Shown: positions 37,293-49,914, counted from the first letter of the stretch. The stretch is 64,000 nt of DNA from Liolophura sinensis (GCF_032854445.1 NC_088295.1:57889249-57953248); one strand, 5' to 3'. The notes: a model not told the origin generated them from the letters alone. A program made the numbers and translations.

Positions 37293-37724
37293 CTGTACAT
37301 AAGTCAGTGTGGTCACTCAGTCCTGTGTCTTTCACGTTCTTGGACCATAGTGTAGGCCTATAAATGAAGAGTTTATATAAAGTATAATCTTTAGAAAAAT
37401 TAATCTCTTTAGCTTTAGCTTCCGGATATCGATTTTAAATTTAGTTTATGTCGTATGGAATATAGCACGATCAAGTTGTGAATCTGTGTATACCTGATTC
37501 TATGGCTGTCTCAAGTAGACACGAGTGCTATTCATAAATGTATATCATGTCCATGCAGGCCTACTTTGTAACACTAAGGCTTAAATCTGTGTGAAAAATT
37601 CCTGGCCAAAGCGTTAAACACCAATAAAATAAATATTATTAAATAGAACTGTGACTGTCTATTGTCTATTGTTACAGTTTCGGCTTGCAAAATCAAGCAA
37701 CATTTTCGAACGCACTATCGAGTT

Positions 37725-37804
37725 GGTAGTGTTGCCGAGTGGCACAAGGCGATAGTTCTAGGTAGAGGTCTGTTGGAAGATGAGGGTTCGAATCCTACAA
37801 CTCA
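37725..37804 (+). pseudogene. decayed tRNA-Leu copy
   Basis: Aligns along its length with the tRNA-Leu at 36586: GGTAGTG start, GCCGAGTGG, a TAG at the anticodon position (37759-37761) and GGGTTCGAATCC. The anticodon stem no longer pairs, the D arm is altered and the acceptor 3' strand (CAACTC) does not match the 5' strand. Confidence 0.75.
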
Positions 37805-38224
37805 TTTAATAGTTTTTTTACTTCCTATTTTGTAATAATAAGAATGTGACAGTAATAGGAATAGGCCATGTGAAACATGTTTCATAAATTATCACGAGAA
37901 TTATTATTTATTACTTTCACACTTAAATTCCAGTAGCCAGTGTAACGTTATACTTAATCGAGGCCCGATTGTATCATCTGTTTTCATAGAATCCTTTGTC
38001 ATGCAAGGATTTGCCGATGTACCTATTGTTTTTACTGCATGTGGTTATCAGTGTACGCCGATATCGATTATTTCACGAACTTCACGAACCGCAATAGAGA
38101 GTACATGTATATGTACACGTAGAATGCTTCAGCTTAGCGTCATTTTGAAAGAAACTACCTGTACCAGGGAAAATTACACTTCCAGCGTTTATTTGTGCAT
38201 GCTTGGTACTGTACATCATGCTTA

Positions 38225-38539
38225 ACAATTTTTCAGTCATATGACGACATGGGGCCATTAGTTGTGTACATAGACATGTCTTCCTGTGACAGGTGCTCTA
38301 TGCAGCTAATGTGCTGCAGCAACTGAAGTATCATCCCGAAGATACCAGACATGACACCCCACCCAGTCACATTATACTGACGCCGTGCCAACCAGTCCAG
38401 TTCCCTTGCCCAAGCCTCTCAGTGTTGAGCGCCTAGCGTAGCAGGAACAAGTGACATATTTAAAATCTTTGGTATGACCCGGCATGGGTTTGAACCATGC
38501 AAGACGAACGCTCTAAGCATTAGACCACCGAAGCGGTCC
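38225..38539 (-). repeat. tRNA-headed SINE sharing its 3' end with family B
   Basis: On the - strand it starts GGACCGCTTCGGTGGTCTAA (A-box region) and has the B-box GGTTCAAACCC and GGGTCATACCAAAGA. It continues with a central segment (GGCGTCAGTATAATGTGACT) and ends with TGACTGAAAAATTGTTAAGC, the same end as family B. It shows the modular build of these SINEs. Confidence 0.85.
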
Positions 38540-38927
38540 ATATTCTTCAATATGTTCATACAAATATATGTATATATGTATCCATATGTGTGCCTTGCAT
38601 AATACGTTTAGTTATTGCTTTTGTAGCTTGTTATGTTCAGTGTTGGAGAAACAAGTGTTAACGCATATCGATAGTATATAGAAAAATGGCGAACTTATTC
38701 GAATTATCATCTGATGAAACCAGACTAAAGCTGGGGTGAATTTAATGACACTATATTTGTGCAGAACAACTTATCTTGCATGGGTAAGTGTGGATAAGCG
38801 TCTACAGTTCTTATGTTGTACTATGTTACAACGGTATAAGCTTATTTTTCAAAGACGACGTCTTTTTAATCTTTACACTTTATTTATATATAGAGCAGAC
38901 AGTAAATCAAAAGTGGTGTAGGTCGAA

Positions 38928-39070
38928 TATTTATTTATTTATTTATTTGATAGGTGTTTTACATACTCAAGAATGTTTCACTTATAAAACTGGGCAGAGC
39001 CACAGGTTGCTGACAGACCTTCTCACGTACGGTCGGACAGGAAGCCAGCATAAGCGACCGCGTTGGTATA
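38928..39070 (-). repeat. SINE family A, internally deleted
   Basis: TTTATTTGATAGGTGTTTTA and TTTCACTTATAAAAC run directly into the GGCAGAGCC and GGTTGCTGACAGACC segments, with an internal gap. Confidence 0.75.
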
Positions 39071-39421
39071 GGCCCAATAGTGTAATTATTTTATATATTT
39101 TATACAGGAAAAGTTTAGATAAAGAAAAATCGCAATAAATACCACTGTTTCTTGGCGTTTGTAGATAAAGGTGTATACCGTTTCAAGAAAGTTACATTTT
39201 ATCACCTTATATACAATGAGATAAATGTATTCGTCGGCTCCTGCTTGTTAATTCTTAATGTGCTGTAGATGATCGTAAACGGCAATCTGGGACGAGAATT
39301 CAAAAGCAAGTAGATAAACTCAGTAAAATGTGGATTATATTTCAAAATGTCATGACCATATTTCTCGATGTGAAGACATGGAATGGTGCGTAATGGGTGA
39401 ACCATTAGCAGTTCTTAGGTT

Positions 39422-42040
39422 TTAAGCTTTCTTTTTTGACCGTAATCGATGAAAGATGGCCTTAACGTATTTCTGTACGTCTTCGTCATGTGGACAATTC
39501 AGTTTCGCACAGGTGGTCGCTTCTAAGACTGAAGGCTCTGACAACCATTTGTGATATTTGGGGTCGGCGGCAAGTCTGGATAAAATATGGCATCCATATG
39601 CCTGAGTCCTGCTGTGGTACGGACGAGCAACAAGTGCCTTTGCAATGGCAGCGACGCCGCCATTTTGGATGATGATATCTTGGCACTCTGTATTTTTCGA
39701 TAAAAGAGCCAATAGTATAAGCACGTTATGCTGAAGGACAGGACGATCTGACAGATCATCCAGTGCAGAAATAGCCACAGTAATGCCGCCATTTTTGATC
39801 AACTCTTGGTACAAAGAGTTCTCGCAAATTCTCGCTAAGGCGAGATAACCGTACTCTTGCGTGGCTGCGTGTTCATCGTGGCACGTGATAGCTCTCAACA
39901 CTGCTTCCATTGCATTTTGATTTGCAACCACTGGATCACTGTCATCGCTGGGTTCCTCTTTGTTGATCCAAATTTCCGCAAGACATCTACAAGCGTTCGC
40001 TTGCACTCCTCGGTGGTCAAAGTGACGAACCATGGCCTTCGTTAGATCTCGGACCAGTTGTCGCTTGTCTATGACAGACGAATAGTCACTGGATTGGCAC
40101 AGAATCGCAAAAAATTGACAAGCAGCTTCCTGCACACCTTCATTGTCTTCATGTTCAGACATCATGTTCAATACCGTTTGAATTCCGTCCTTTTTTATGT
40201 CTGAGACGGGACTGTTGGCATGTCCTGCCATCTGAGATAGTGCAAGACAGGCGTTGCGTTGAAGTGCGCTATGACATGGATTACTTTTCATTGCGGAGAT
40301 AACAACAGTAACCTCTTCCTGTATCCCTGCGCTCGCCTCTCTCGTGTTCTCCAAAAGCCGCGCCAACGCTAGGCAGCCATTTTGCTGAACTGGTACATGG
40401 TCTATATGCCTCTTCATGGTTTCTACAACAAGTTCTCTCCATCCATCTTGTATCAAAATATCATTACTATTTCCATCCATAAATAATCGAGCCATTAACA
40501 GAAGTCCTTTTTCTGTCACAGAGGGGTTGTCCGAATGAACATGAAGCCCTTCAAGGGCTTTCGTCAAACCATCAGCCGACACAACAACAACAATACGGTT
40601 TTCCTCGCTCAGTGACAATATGGCCAACACGTGACAAAGAACTTCATAAATGCCACTGTCGCTTAGATTAGCTCTAAGAGCAAGAACGGACGATTGTACT
40701 AAACCTTGTTTCCCTGCAAGATGCCTGTTGAGGTCATTGTGCAGGAGGGGAGGTAAAAGTGAGTTTCCTAGAAGCTGAATTTCTGGGTTGTGAACATGTT
40801 CTTTCAAAACTGATGCTATTGTCTCGATGACTTCTTTTCCTATGGCTTCGATTCTGAAATCACTGACACACAGAATTTGCAGCGTGGAACATCCCTGGAT
40901 CTGAAGAGTGCTGTCACTGACATGGCCTTTCATAATACGGAGTGTAAGCTCCACGAGGCTTTGTCTGTTTTGCTTGTGCAACTCGAGATCTCCGTTTGTA
41001 AGACTGTGACACAAAATCTGAAAGGCCGTCACATATAGGTAAACCTCTTTGTCCAGCGGCAGTGTTTTCAAAGTCGGCACAAACCTATCCCACTGCCCTT
41101 TGCTAGAGTAATCTTCAAGACGTCTAAGGAAGAATTCCTCGGATCCCAGATCAAAGACAGCTCCTGGAAAATCAATCAGTCCAATCTCCGGAGTGACTTC
41201 TTGTAATTCCACAATCTTGACTCCCTGTCCGGCGTTGTAGACGTTCAGTACCTTCATCTGCAGTCCCGGTGGTATGATCACTTCGGCTACGTCAGGCACA
41301 AGATTGACCCTAAAACCACGGGTCGTGTTCAGGTTGAATAATGTCTTAGTCCCAAATTTACCAAGAACCTTTGCACCCGTGACAACCGGAAGTTTTTCCG
41401 TATAACTGCTGAACCCCCACCATGTTAACCGCGTATCCTCCTTGTACCGTGACGTCTCGTCCTCTCGCGTGCCACACCAGATGCTGCCCTGGTATGCCGG
41501 AAGTTTGTACAGCGCCGTCAAAAAGAGTTTCAACAAAGGGAGACAAGGCATCAGAGATTGTCTATCAGAGCAGCGCAGTTTGCTATTGAATAAGTGATAC
41601 AGGGACTTTTCTTCATGGAGATCTTCCCATGGCCACGTGCATATCAAGAGAACGCAAAGATCGTCCTCTGCGATTCCTTCGGGAACATTGGACAGTCGGG
41701 TGATATATTGGGCTGCCTGTTCGACGATGAGATCGATGTTAGGAACCAAATCCGTCAGAGGTTCTACTGCCTCTTTGAGGGACACTTCTGGAGTGCTGAA
41801 CAGCCCTCGGATCACTGGAATGTCCGTGGACAAGGGTTCTCTGACCACATCCTTCAGTCTGTTGACAAAAGTCTTACAGGCCACGTTATAATCCGCCTTG
41901 GTATACCAGAATCCAATATGTTCTATGACGTTGTCTTCGTCGTCCTGAAACTCCATAGTCGCTGGATAGTAGGTAAAAGATCCGATTACGTCAGGGACGG
42001 AATAGTACCAAAGAGTCCCCAAAATCTTGAATAGAAACAT
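39422..42040 (-). CDS. ADP-ribosyltransferase-like domain fused to armadillo-type repeats
   Basis: One intronless frame of 872 codons. An alternative start at Met29 (41956) has the better context ACTATGG. Residues about 100-290 resemble the animal ART (PF01129-type) fold. The motifs in order are LPAYQGSIWCG (180-190), TWWGFSSYT (206-214), GTKTLFNL (230-237) and DVAEVIIPPG (250-259). In active arginine-specific members these positions read YRG, an S-x-S motif and ExE. Here the arginine is Gln184 and the first acidic residue is Val251, while Ser211/212 and Glu253 remain. It may therefore be inactive or changed in specificity. Residues about 345-868 hold some ten or more helical repeats of roughly 42-45 residues (for example VQQNGCLALARLLE, LQRNACLALSQMAG) typical of armadillo folds. 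No signal peptide or membrane segment is evident, so a cytosolic or nuclear site is likely. Function unknown. Confidence 0.85.
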   Translation of the reverse strand: MFLFKILGTLWYYSVPDVIGSFTYYPATMEFQDDEDNVIEHIGFWYTKADYNVACKTFVNRLKDVVREPLSTDIPVIRGLFSTPEVSLKEAVEPLTDLVPNIDLIVEQAAQYITRLSNVPEGIAEDDLCVLLICTWPWEDLHEEKSLYHLFNSKLRCSDRQSLMPCLPLLKLFLTALYKLPAYQGSIWCGTREDETSRYKEDTRLTWWGFSSYTEKLPVVTGAKVLGKFGTKTLFNLNTTRGFRVNLVPDVAEVIIPPGLQMKVLNVYNAGQGVKIVELQEVTPEIGLIDFPGAVFDLGSEEFFLRRLEDYSSKGQWDRFVPTLKTLPLDKEVYLYVTAFQILCHSLTNGDLELHKQNRQSLVELTLRIMKGHVSDSTLQIQGCSTLQILCVSDFRIEAIGKEVIETIASVLKEHVHNPEIQLLGNSLLPPLLHNDLNRHLAGKQGLVQSSVLALRANLSDSGIYEVLCHVLAILSLSEENRIVVVVSADGLTKALEGLHVHSDNPSVTEKGLLLMARLFMDGNSNDILIQDGWRELVVETMKRHIDHVPVQQNGCLALARLLENTREASAGIQEEVTVVISAMKSNPCHSALQRNACLALSQMAGHANSPVSDIKKDGIQTVLNMMSEHEDNEGVQEAACQFFAILCQSSDYSSVIDKRQLVRDLTKAMVRHFDHRGVQANACRCLAEIWINKEEPSDDSDPVVANQNAMEAVLRAITCHDEHAATQEYGYLALARICENSLYQELIKNGGITVAISALDDLSDRPVLQHNVLILLALLSKNTECQDIIIQNGGVAAIAKALVARPYHSRTQAYGCHILSRLAADPKYHKWLSEPSVLEATTCAKLNCPHDEDVQKYVKAIFHRLRSKKKA

Positions 42041-43865
42041 AAGGAATTAATAAACTTTAAAACGTTCATCATCACAAATGATATAAAGTGAAAAAAAATT
42101 TAGTATGTTTCGAATCGTGGATATGGTAAAAAGTCTGTCGAAAAGAATTAATTTTGAATCAGAAAGTTGTTTGGGCTGAGACTATTGCATGCAAAGGGTC
42201 GTTTGTTCGAATCAAGCTCTCGCTGTTTCGGCTTCGACTGTGTCAATAGTGTTTTTCAGATACCTGATGAAGTTTAAACTTGAGCACAGTCAAATGTAAA
42301 AAGTCTTAGCGGGTACAGCTATAATACAGCTTATATGAATACAAGGTGTCCCTCGTTAGATGAATGACCCATACTAAAGGGTAAGTCAAAAATTTGACTA
42401 ACCGACAGCCCGACCAAACGACCGACCAGCCGACAGACCGACGTACATATACAATAGCTTTTCCCAGCTAATTAGATCACGGCCCACCTTATTTGCTCGT
42501 GACGCTGAATCTCTCTGCACCTAACCAGTAATTCTTCAATACAGAATAATTTGGTCACTACGATGTTCATGTTTAAATTGTGAATAAAAACCCCCGCGCT
42601 ATGAATGTCTGCAAACAAACTTACCTCAGTACAGCTCCTTATGATATGACCGAACTTAAGGTACCAGTAACTTTAACTGATTGCTACATATATATGCATG
42701 CACATGTATGCCCTGACCTTACAGCAATAAAAGATTAGCCTGCTTTGATCGTGTGAAGTGCTCTTGACTACCACCGACCTGTGCCACTTGACAGCCTGCA
42801 CTATGTCCACTTTCTGTATGTAACTTACCTATTCACACGCCTTGTGCTGACCTGCTCTACTGAGGGATACAGAACGTGCGTCTGTATTCAAATAACCAAC
42901 GTGCAATTTGTTAACTCTTGAGGCATATTTGGCACCATTTTTGTCCATAGTGACTATACTGGCAGGTTGCTGTACAATGGTAACAACTCGCCTCAACACA
43001 CAGGTGTCGATATAACGGATATTAAACTGCCGTTATTTTCATCAAAGGCTTTAACTAGCCGGCAATGTATACTCTGCGCTACATTGCAGTACAAATATAG
43101 GCGTTGACCCGGAATTGGCCTGGCTTTTTTACCTTGCAATGTAGACGTCTTGGATCGAAGTCAACCTCTTTGTTAAGATACTGAATTTGCATTCCTAAAA
43201 GACTTGGTTATTTTCCTATCCTTTCATAACCGGCATGCTAAATAAATAGGTTAAGTCTTAGCAACCATTGATTTTAAAGTAAACAAAAATGATACAATAA
43301 TTCAGTTAATATGGAAGTAAACATGAGGAATTTTTATCGAATTGGTTAACACCAAATTATGTATTACATGTATCAATTACATTCTGCTGACATGCATGAA
43401 AACCTTACAGAATAGAGAACAGTTCTTTGATGCCACAGTAAACGTCTAACGTGCTTTTGGAAGACATGCACGAGGAGAGTTCGAAACCAACACCGGCACA
43501 AGATTTTGTAAACTGTGCATGTTGAATGGTATAATAATCACGAGGGAAAATATGCCATTAAAATCGATATGCAAGTGATTTCATTTGTCAGAATTAAGTA
43601 AACATACCGATGTACAAAGGCAATTTCCCACCAAGCATACGAAGTAATGGGTGGTAAATCAAAAAAACACAGAATTAAGAGCTGGATGTTAAGGAACAAA
43701 TTCATGAAGTCAATCAGAATTCAAAACTGTGCACTTTTAATTGCCATTTGTTTAAATGAACCGAAAATGATTTTTTTTATGCTCACTGTTCTACTGACCC
43801 AGGAAGCACATATCGAAAATATATCAAAATTTACCACGGCTATAATTTGTTGAAATCTGGACTAA

Positions 43866-43945
43866 ATATATTTATTTGATTGGTATTTTACGTCGTACTC
43901 AAGAATATTTCACTAAACGACGGCGGCCAGAATTATGGTGGCAGG
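43866..43945 (-). repeat. SINE family A 3' end
   Basis: TTTATTTGATTGGTATTTTA, TACTCAAGAATATTTCAC and GACGGCGGCCAG in order. Confidence 0.8.
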
Positions 43946-45049
43946 AAATCGAGTATGGCTCTGGGACTAAATGCACAGCAGTGTCAAGTCCACAGTATAA
44001 ATGGAGCAGACATATTTATTTTAATTGCACAGACATGCTTCATCATGGACTAACTTGAACATATATGTACAAGCTCAAATAGTCTATATATCTGCTGCAT
44101 GTATAAATGTGCGTGTCGTGTTTTAAGCAAAAATACTGTATCTGTAACCACAAAAACCGATTGTATGGCAATTAAGTTCAGAATGAACATCTTCGCACAT
44201 ATGCAGTTATGACTGAGCCCCCAAAATCCGACTCAACATGGTTGCCGATCTATAAATACTATGAATGTTTCTGTGAACATATGTTTTATGCACAAAAAGA
44301 AATAAAAAAAACATACCTGCCAAATCTCTCAGCAGACGATGTAACCGTGCCAAGATACCATCACCCCACGTCACTAACATCCGTCCAGTCTGGTGATGTG
44401 GCGCAGATATACGTGTATGTTTGTTTGCAGCGCGTACTCCAGATTATTGCCAGGCAACGAGAATGAAGAACTGATTTCATGTTTCAGTTGACAACCTTGC
44501 ATGATAAGGGGAGAATGCGGCGCTGTACCAGGTCTCGCATAATCAATTAGACGTGATAACGACGTTGTATTCACCACGCTTAAATAGATTTTGCTGGTAC
44601 GTGTGTGTATTATTCTACCTTTAAAGGTTGTGGCTTCAAATCAAACGCTATTCTCGACGTATAAGGCTAAATTTCTAGTGCATTTGATTTCTAGGCATGT
44701 ATCTCATACCGTATACATGTATATAGGCGTCATGAAATATGCACTACAACGGGTTGCACTAGTCGTTTTAAATGGCAACCTTCCTCTTTTTCGCTTGAAG
44801 CGTGGGAATGTAGCGTTGGGGTGGTCATGTCGGACGCGCAGGGGGCTAAACGTGAGCTATTCTGTTTCACTTTGTCGAGTCGCGCACATGACGCTTAACG
44901 ATTTGCGTGGCATAGTATTAACCTGGTATAAGAGGTTGCATGAAATACTGAGGAAAATAGAAATAGAATGTATAGTTGAAGCCAGAGTTAAAAGGTGGGC
45001 GTGGGGCTAATCTTACAGTAAATAACAATACAAATAAAAAAAATCCGTG

Positions 45050-45151
<102 letters not shown>

Positions 45152-45235
45152 TTATAATTCTCAAAATGCAACAGGAACCCACTGTATACTTTAACCTTGG
45201 ACTGAGCCATGGAATGCACATGACGGAATGATCAT

Positions 45236-45365
45236 CCATTTGTTTTTTTCGTTGGTGTTCTAGACCGTACTCAACTATATTTCACTTACATTCCACGGCA
45301 GAGGCCAGCATAACGGTGGGAGGAAACCGGGTTGAGTTCTGTGAAAATCACGACCATCCACAGAC
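45236..45365 (-). repeat. SINE family A, diverged
   Basis: GTTGGTGTTCTAGACCGTAC, TATTTCACTTACATTCC, GGTGGGAGGAAACCGGG and CACGACCATCCACAG in order. Confidence 0.75.
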
Positions 45366-46071
45366 AGACTCAGCACCCAGAACAAACACTTTTTTTCGTA
45401 ATGACTGACGCAGCTCCAAACCCATTTACGACCGATGCGCATGTAGACTGTTGCCAAGGTAGTGCTAAGCATTTCCTGCTTTCAAAATTTTCCATAGGTG
45501 TTTGGTGGTGAGAATTTCAAGTGTTTCAAGAATTCATCTGTAGGCCACAAATTCATAAGAGAGAAATGCTTGGGAATATTGAAGAACGAGTTAAATCTAA
45601 TCCAAGATGGCAGATTCAAGACTTTTTATAGGGAACAAGATGGTCATGAAAAATGTTATAGGCTGTAAGATCGATTCTCTTTGATATCATTCTAAGAGGA
45701 GATACTCGAGTCAAGAAATGGGTCTTAACACTTTCATCAATGAACTTTCATGAATGAAAAACTATAAATGCACTCGAAATGTGGCGGTATCTAAGTTTCC
45801 TCGAGCCCCAAATATAACACACGACGACCATCATGCTCGTGAAAAATGCCCAAGAATAAAGAAAAAAAACAACCAGAAACTAAATACATTAGGCTATAGA
45901 CCTAGACGGAAAAAATGTGCACAGGTCGAAGCGTCAGTTGCTCCAGGAGAAATATTTATTTTTATCACTAACTTTTGAGCATTGACATTTCTAGCCAGAT
46001 TAGTGAAGTCCAAATTTCTGCTTCTAGCTCAGTCGCCACAAAAACTCACCAGTGGTTGAGTTAAGTTTTGA

Positions 46072-46622
<551 letters not shown>

Positions 46623-46653
46623 ATCTCACGGAATACCTCCAATCGCTTCCAAC

Positions 46654-46669
46654 GGCCCTTTTCAGGGCC
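46654..46669 (+). terminator. histone 3' stem-loop (H3 copy 1)
   Basis: GGCCCTTTTCAGGGCC: a 6-bp stem and 4-nt loop, bound by SLBP in animals. A purine-rich downstream element CGAAAGAATC follows. Confidence 0.93.
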
Positions 46670-47355
46670 AACCAAAACCTCGAAAGAATCTTTTTATCTA
46701 AGCACATTTTTACACTTTTTCCTCATATACTTTTGATAATAGGGATATATTAACTATCGTTTTGTGATGTGCGCAGCTTTCCTCACACAATAATAGTGTC
46801 TGAATATAACTGAGTATTTAATTAACCTGATCATTATCAAATATCATTAGACATATTATTTACTGCACCTTAAAATGGCTTGTTCTAAAATACGGCACAT
46901 TTCATATAAAATGAAATTTATTTTAAAAAGTATCTCACTACGGATGACGTCCCTGTTGACACGTGGAATCACGATATAATGGGCTTTCTTCACCCTGTTA
47001 GTTACCCCCCTTTAAAAGAACTCAAGATTGCATTTTTCCGTTCATCATGGAACTATATATAGAAATCAGTCAGATTTATTACAAGAAAACCAATTATATC
47101 ATGTTCTCTACTCTATATGAACATAAATACACAGTTCATACGTGTGTACCATTAACATATAGCTAAGTAACCAATCTCACCCGACATGACTTGCACACGT
47201 ACCTGTGTGATTCCATTTTGCTGTTATAGTGTAAACCTCCGTATACGAATCAAATTCCAAATCTCCAAATGCTATTAAAAATACACAAATAAGCTATAAA
47301 TTTACTAGACAAGCTGGGAAACCAAGCTGTAAACATTGATGATTTAAGTTAGTAA

Positions 47356-47460
47356 ATCATTTATTTATTTGATTGGTGTTTTAAGCCGTGGCCATGAACA
47401 TTTCACTTATACGATGGGGCCAGCGCTATGAAGGGAATAAATCCACCATAGGTTGCTAAA
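47356..47460 (-). repeat. SINE family A relic shared with 53757
   Basis: TTTATTTGATTGGTGTTTTA, CATTTCACTTATACGATGG and AATCCACCATAGGTTGCT. The paralogous position in unit 2 carries the same relic, so it was inserted before the block duplicated. Confidence 0.75.
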
Positions 47461-48302
47461 CAAACAATTATAACATGTTTTAGTACGAGCCAGACATGTA
47501 ATTACACTTGGTATTTACGATGTCTGTAATTGAGAAATGCCTCTGAAAAACCTGGGCATAGATATTCAGTACAGCATATTGATTTTTATGTAGATAAAAC
47601 GTATCCCACCACAAATGGCATAGGTGACTAAATGTCTGTCTATATATGGAGATTACGATGTGCATCTTCGCTAAACTTTATTTTGATATTTTGGTGAAAA
47701 GACAGAACAAGTGAACTGAGCGTGGGATACTTGAAAAAGCGCGGCAATGATATCACAGTTCTTCTCGTTAAGCGGAAAAGGAAAAAATCCACAAAAAAGA
47801 ACCCAAATTGCCTTAGATCTGCTTTATCAAAAAATTATTTTACCGCCTCGGTCATTTAAAGGCCAATTTACACCATCGTCACTCATAGGCAGGTTTTCCC
47901 ACCAAGACTATTGAGTTTGGACAAACTGTCCTTTGTTCAGTTGGTTCTTTATTCAGTTCACCAGAGCGCGATGGTCTAATTATACCGGGATCACATGTGC
48001 GCTCAGCACTAAGCCACGTCAGACAGGATTTTCTTCTTTTGTTGCTACTCTCTAAACTCGAAGAAAGCAGCGAGTTATGTAATCTATCAGAGCAAAAGCC
48101 AGCCTTAATTATTCGCCAGGGGAGAGGGTGTTAATGAAGGATTGTCAAAAGTAGTCATCACTCATACAATGACGCAGTTGAGAACTTAGATCAGTGGGAG
48201 GCAAGGAAAATGTCACCAAAAATCACAATAGATTTCAACTACGAATTTGTTTTTATAAAAACCGCGAAATTTCGTCACCCGGTTGACATACACTACTTAA
48301 AT

Positions 48303-48357
48303 AGGCGGTCGTGTAAGTAAAATATTCTTAATTACGGCGTACACCACCAATCAAATT
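48303..48357 (+). repeat. SINE family A 3' end
   Basis: GCGGTCGTGTAAGTAAAATA, TTCTTAATTACGGCG and CACCACCAATCAAAT in order. Confidence 0.65.
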
Positions 48358-49914
48358 TCATCACATACATAGGAAAGAAAATATATGATTAGTTATATAC
48401 TGCTTAAGACTCATAGTTGTACGTGCGTTCAATGATAATAATAAAGTCAAGGCATCACCACGCAAATGTAGAAGGCTTCTGAGTTGTTATTGGTGAACTT
48501 TACCCATAATATCGTCGTCGTCTTCACTCCCAGTCACTCCACCACCACCTACCACTTGTGCCTTACGTACATAATATGAAAGCTTTCCCAAAGAACCGCA
48601 ACACATTTTGACTATTCAAACAAGCCGAGGAGTGACTGTTTAGTCATTACATGACTTAGCAAATTTAGACCTCACCATATATCCCTCTAAAACAACTTTT
48701 TGGCGGACTTTATCATGGCTTATGGGCGTTTTGTCCGTTTTTAATGTAAGGAATGGACTTTTTGTCCTATGGTATGATGACTGGGCTTTTTGTCGGATGT
48801 AACTCTCATCTCACACCCATATATATAGTTGTAACGAAAACAGGAAACAAAAATAATTCCATACAAAAGCCGATATATATTTGTCCGTTTATTTCTATCC
48901 ACTTATATATTTATGCAGGTTATGTTTTATTGTACAGTTGGACTGGGATAAAATCTATGTCAGTGAAACACCAACCAAATTCCTTCACATGCATAGAAAA
49001 GAAAATATATTCAGAGTTGTTATTGGTGACCTTTGCCAATAATATCGTCGTCGTCCTCACTCTCCGTCACTCCACCACCTCCTTGTGCTAAACGTACACA
49101 ATGTGAAAGCTTTCCCTAAGAACTGTAACACATTTTGACTATACAAACAAACCGATAAGTAACTCTATTCATTCATTACATGGTTTAGCAAGTTTAAACC
49201 TATCTTTCTAAAACTTTTTGGTGGACTTAATTCTGTTATGTGGGTGTTTTGTCCCTTTTCGATGTAAGGAATGGATATAGTCTATCAGAAAAGAAATATA
49301 ATTCCAAACAAAAACCAATATATATGTGTCCGTTTATTTCAGACCGCTTATATATTTATGCAAGTTATGTTTTATTGCACAATTAGAATTGGATAAAATC
49401 TATGTCAGTAAAAGGAAAAAAGTTGTGAAGTTTAAAATTTTACTGAGAATGAGCGATGATGATAGTTAAGCACTTGTTAAAGAGCGTTGGTACATAAAAC
49501 AACATGTGAAGCGCGATCCACTTATCCCAACCACAAGTGACTTGTTTGGCGGGAAGTTACCACTGAGTACAGCGTCACAGGCAGAGGAAAATCATTGCAA
49601 GAACTGCAGAATCTACCACTAAAGATAATAGAAATGGCATCTTTGAATAACTTACAATCTTAGGATATCGTAACTAAGCGTAAAATAACTCTATGAATTT
49701 GTCTTTTGCGTGCAAAATACAAATATTTGCCAGATAGGAGACATTAGAATGCAACACTAGCTAAATATATTTCATCTTATCGCACAACATCCTTCGCGAA
49801 TTTTTTTGAAACGCGAAATATACATTAATAAAGAACATGAACATATATCCAATGTAAAATTCCATGTATAACAATATAAATGTCAGTGATATTTCTATTG
49901 AAATAAGAGCAAAG

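Larger units (their letters stand above)
46690..49914. other. histone spacer, unit 1
   Basis: No gene. Stretches at about 46830-48200 are homologous to 53030-54680, and 49010-49530 to 54680-55165, showing the block was duplicated. Within this unit about 530 bp are tandemly duplicated (compare 48484-48990 with 49018-49440). Confidence 0.75.

Noticed and set aside
41594-42034. 146-codon frame on the + strand
   Set aside because: Antisense shadow of the ART-like gene; no domain recognised.
44591-45010. 139-codon + strand frame
   Set aside because: No recognisable domain, no splice partners and no homologous pattern. Its length is within chance for this window.
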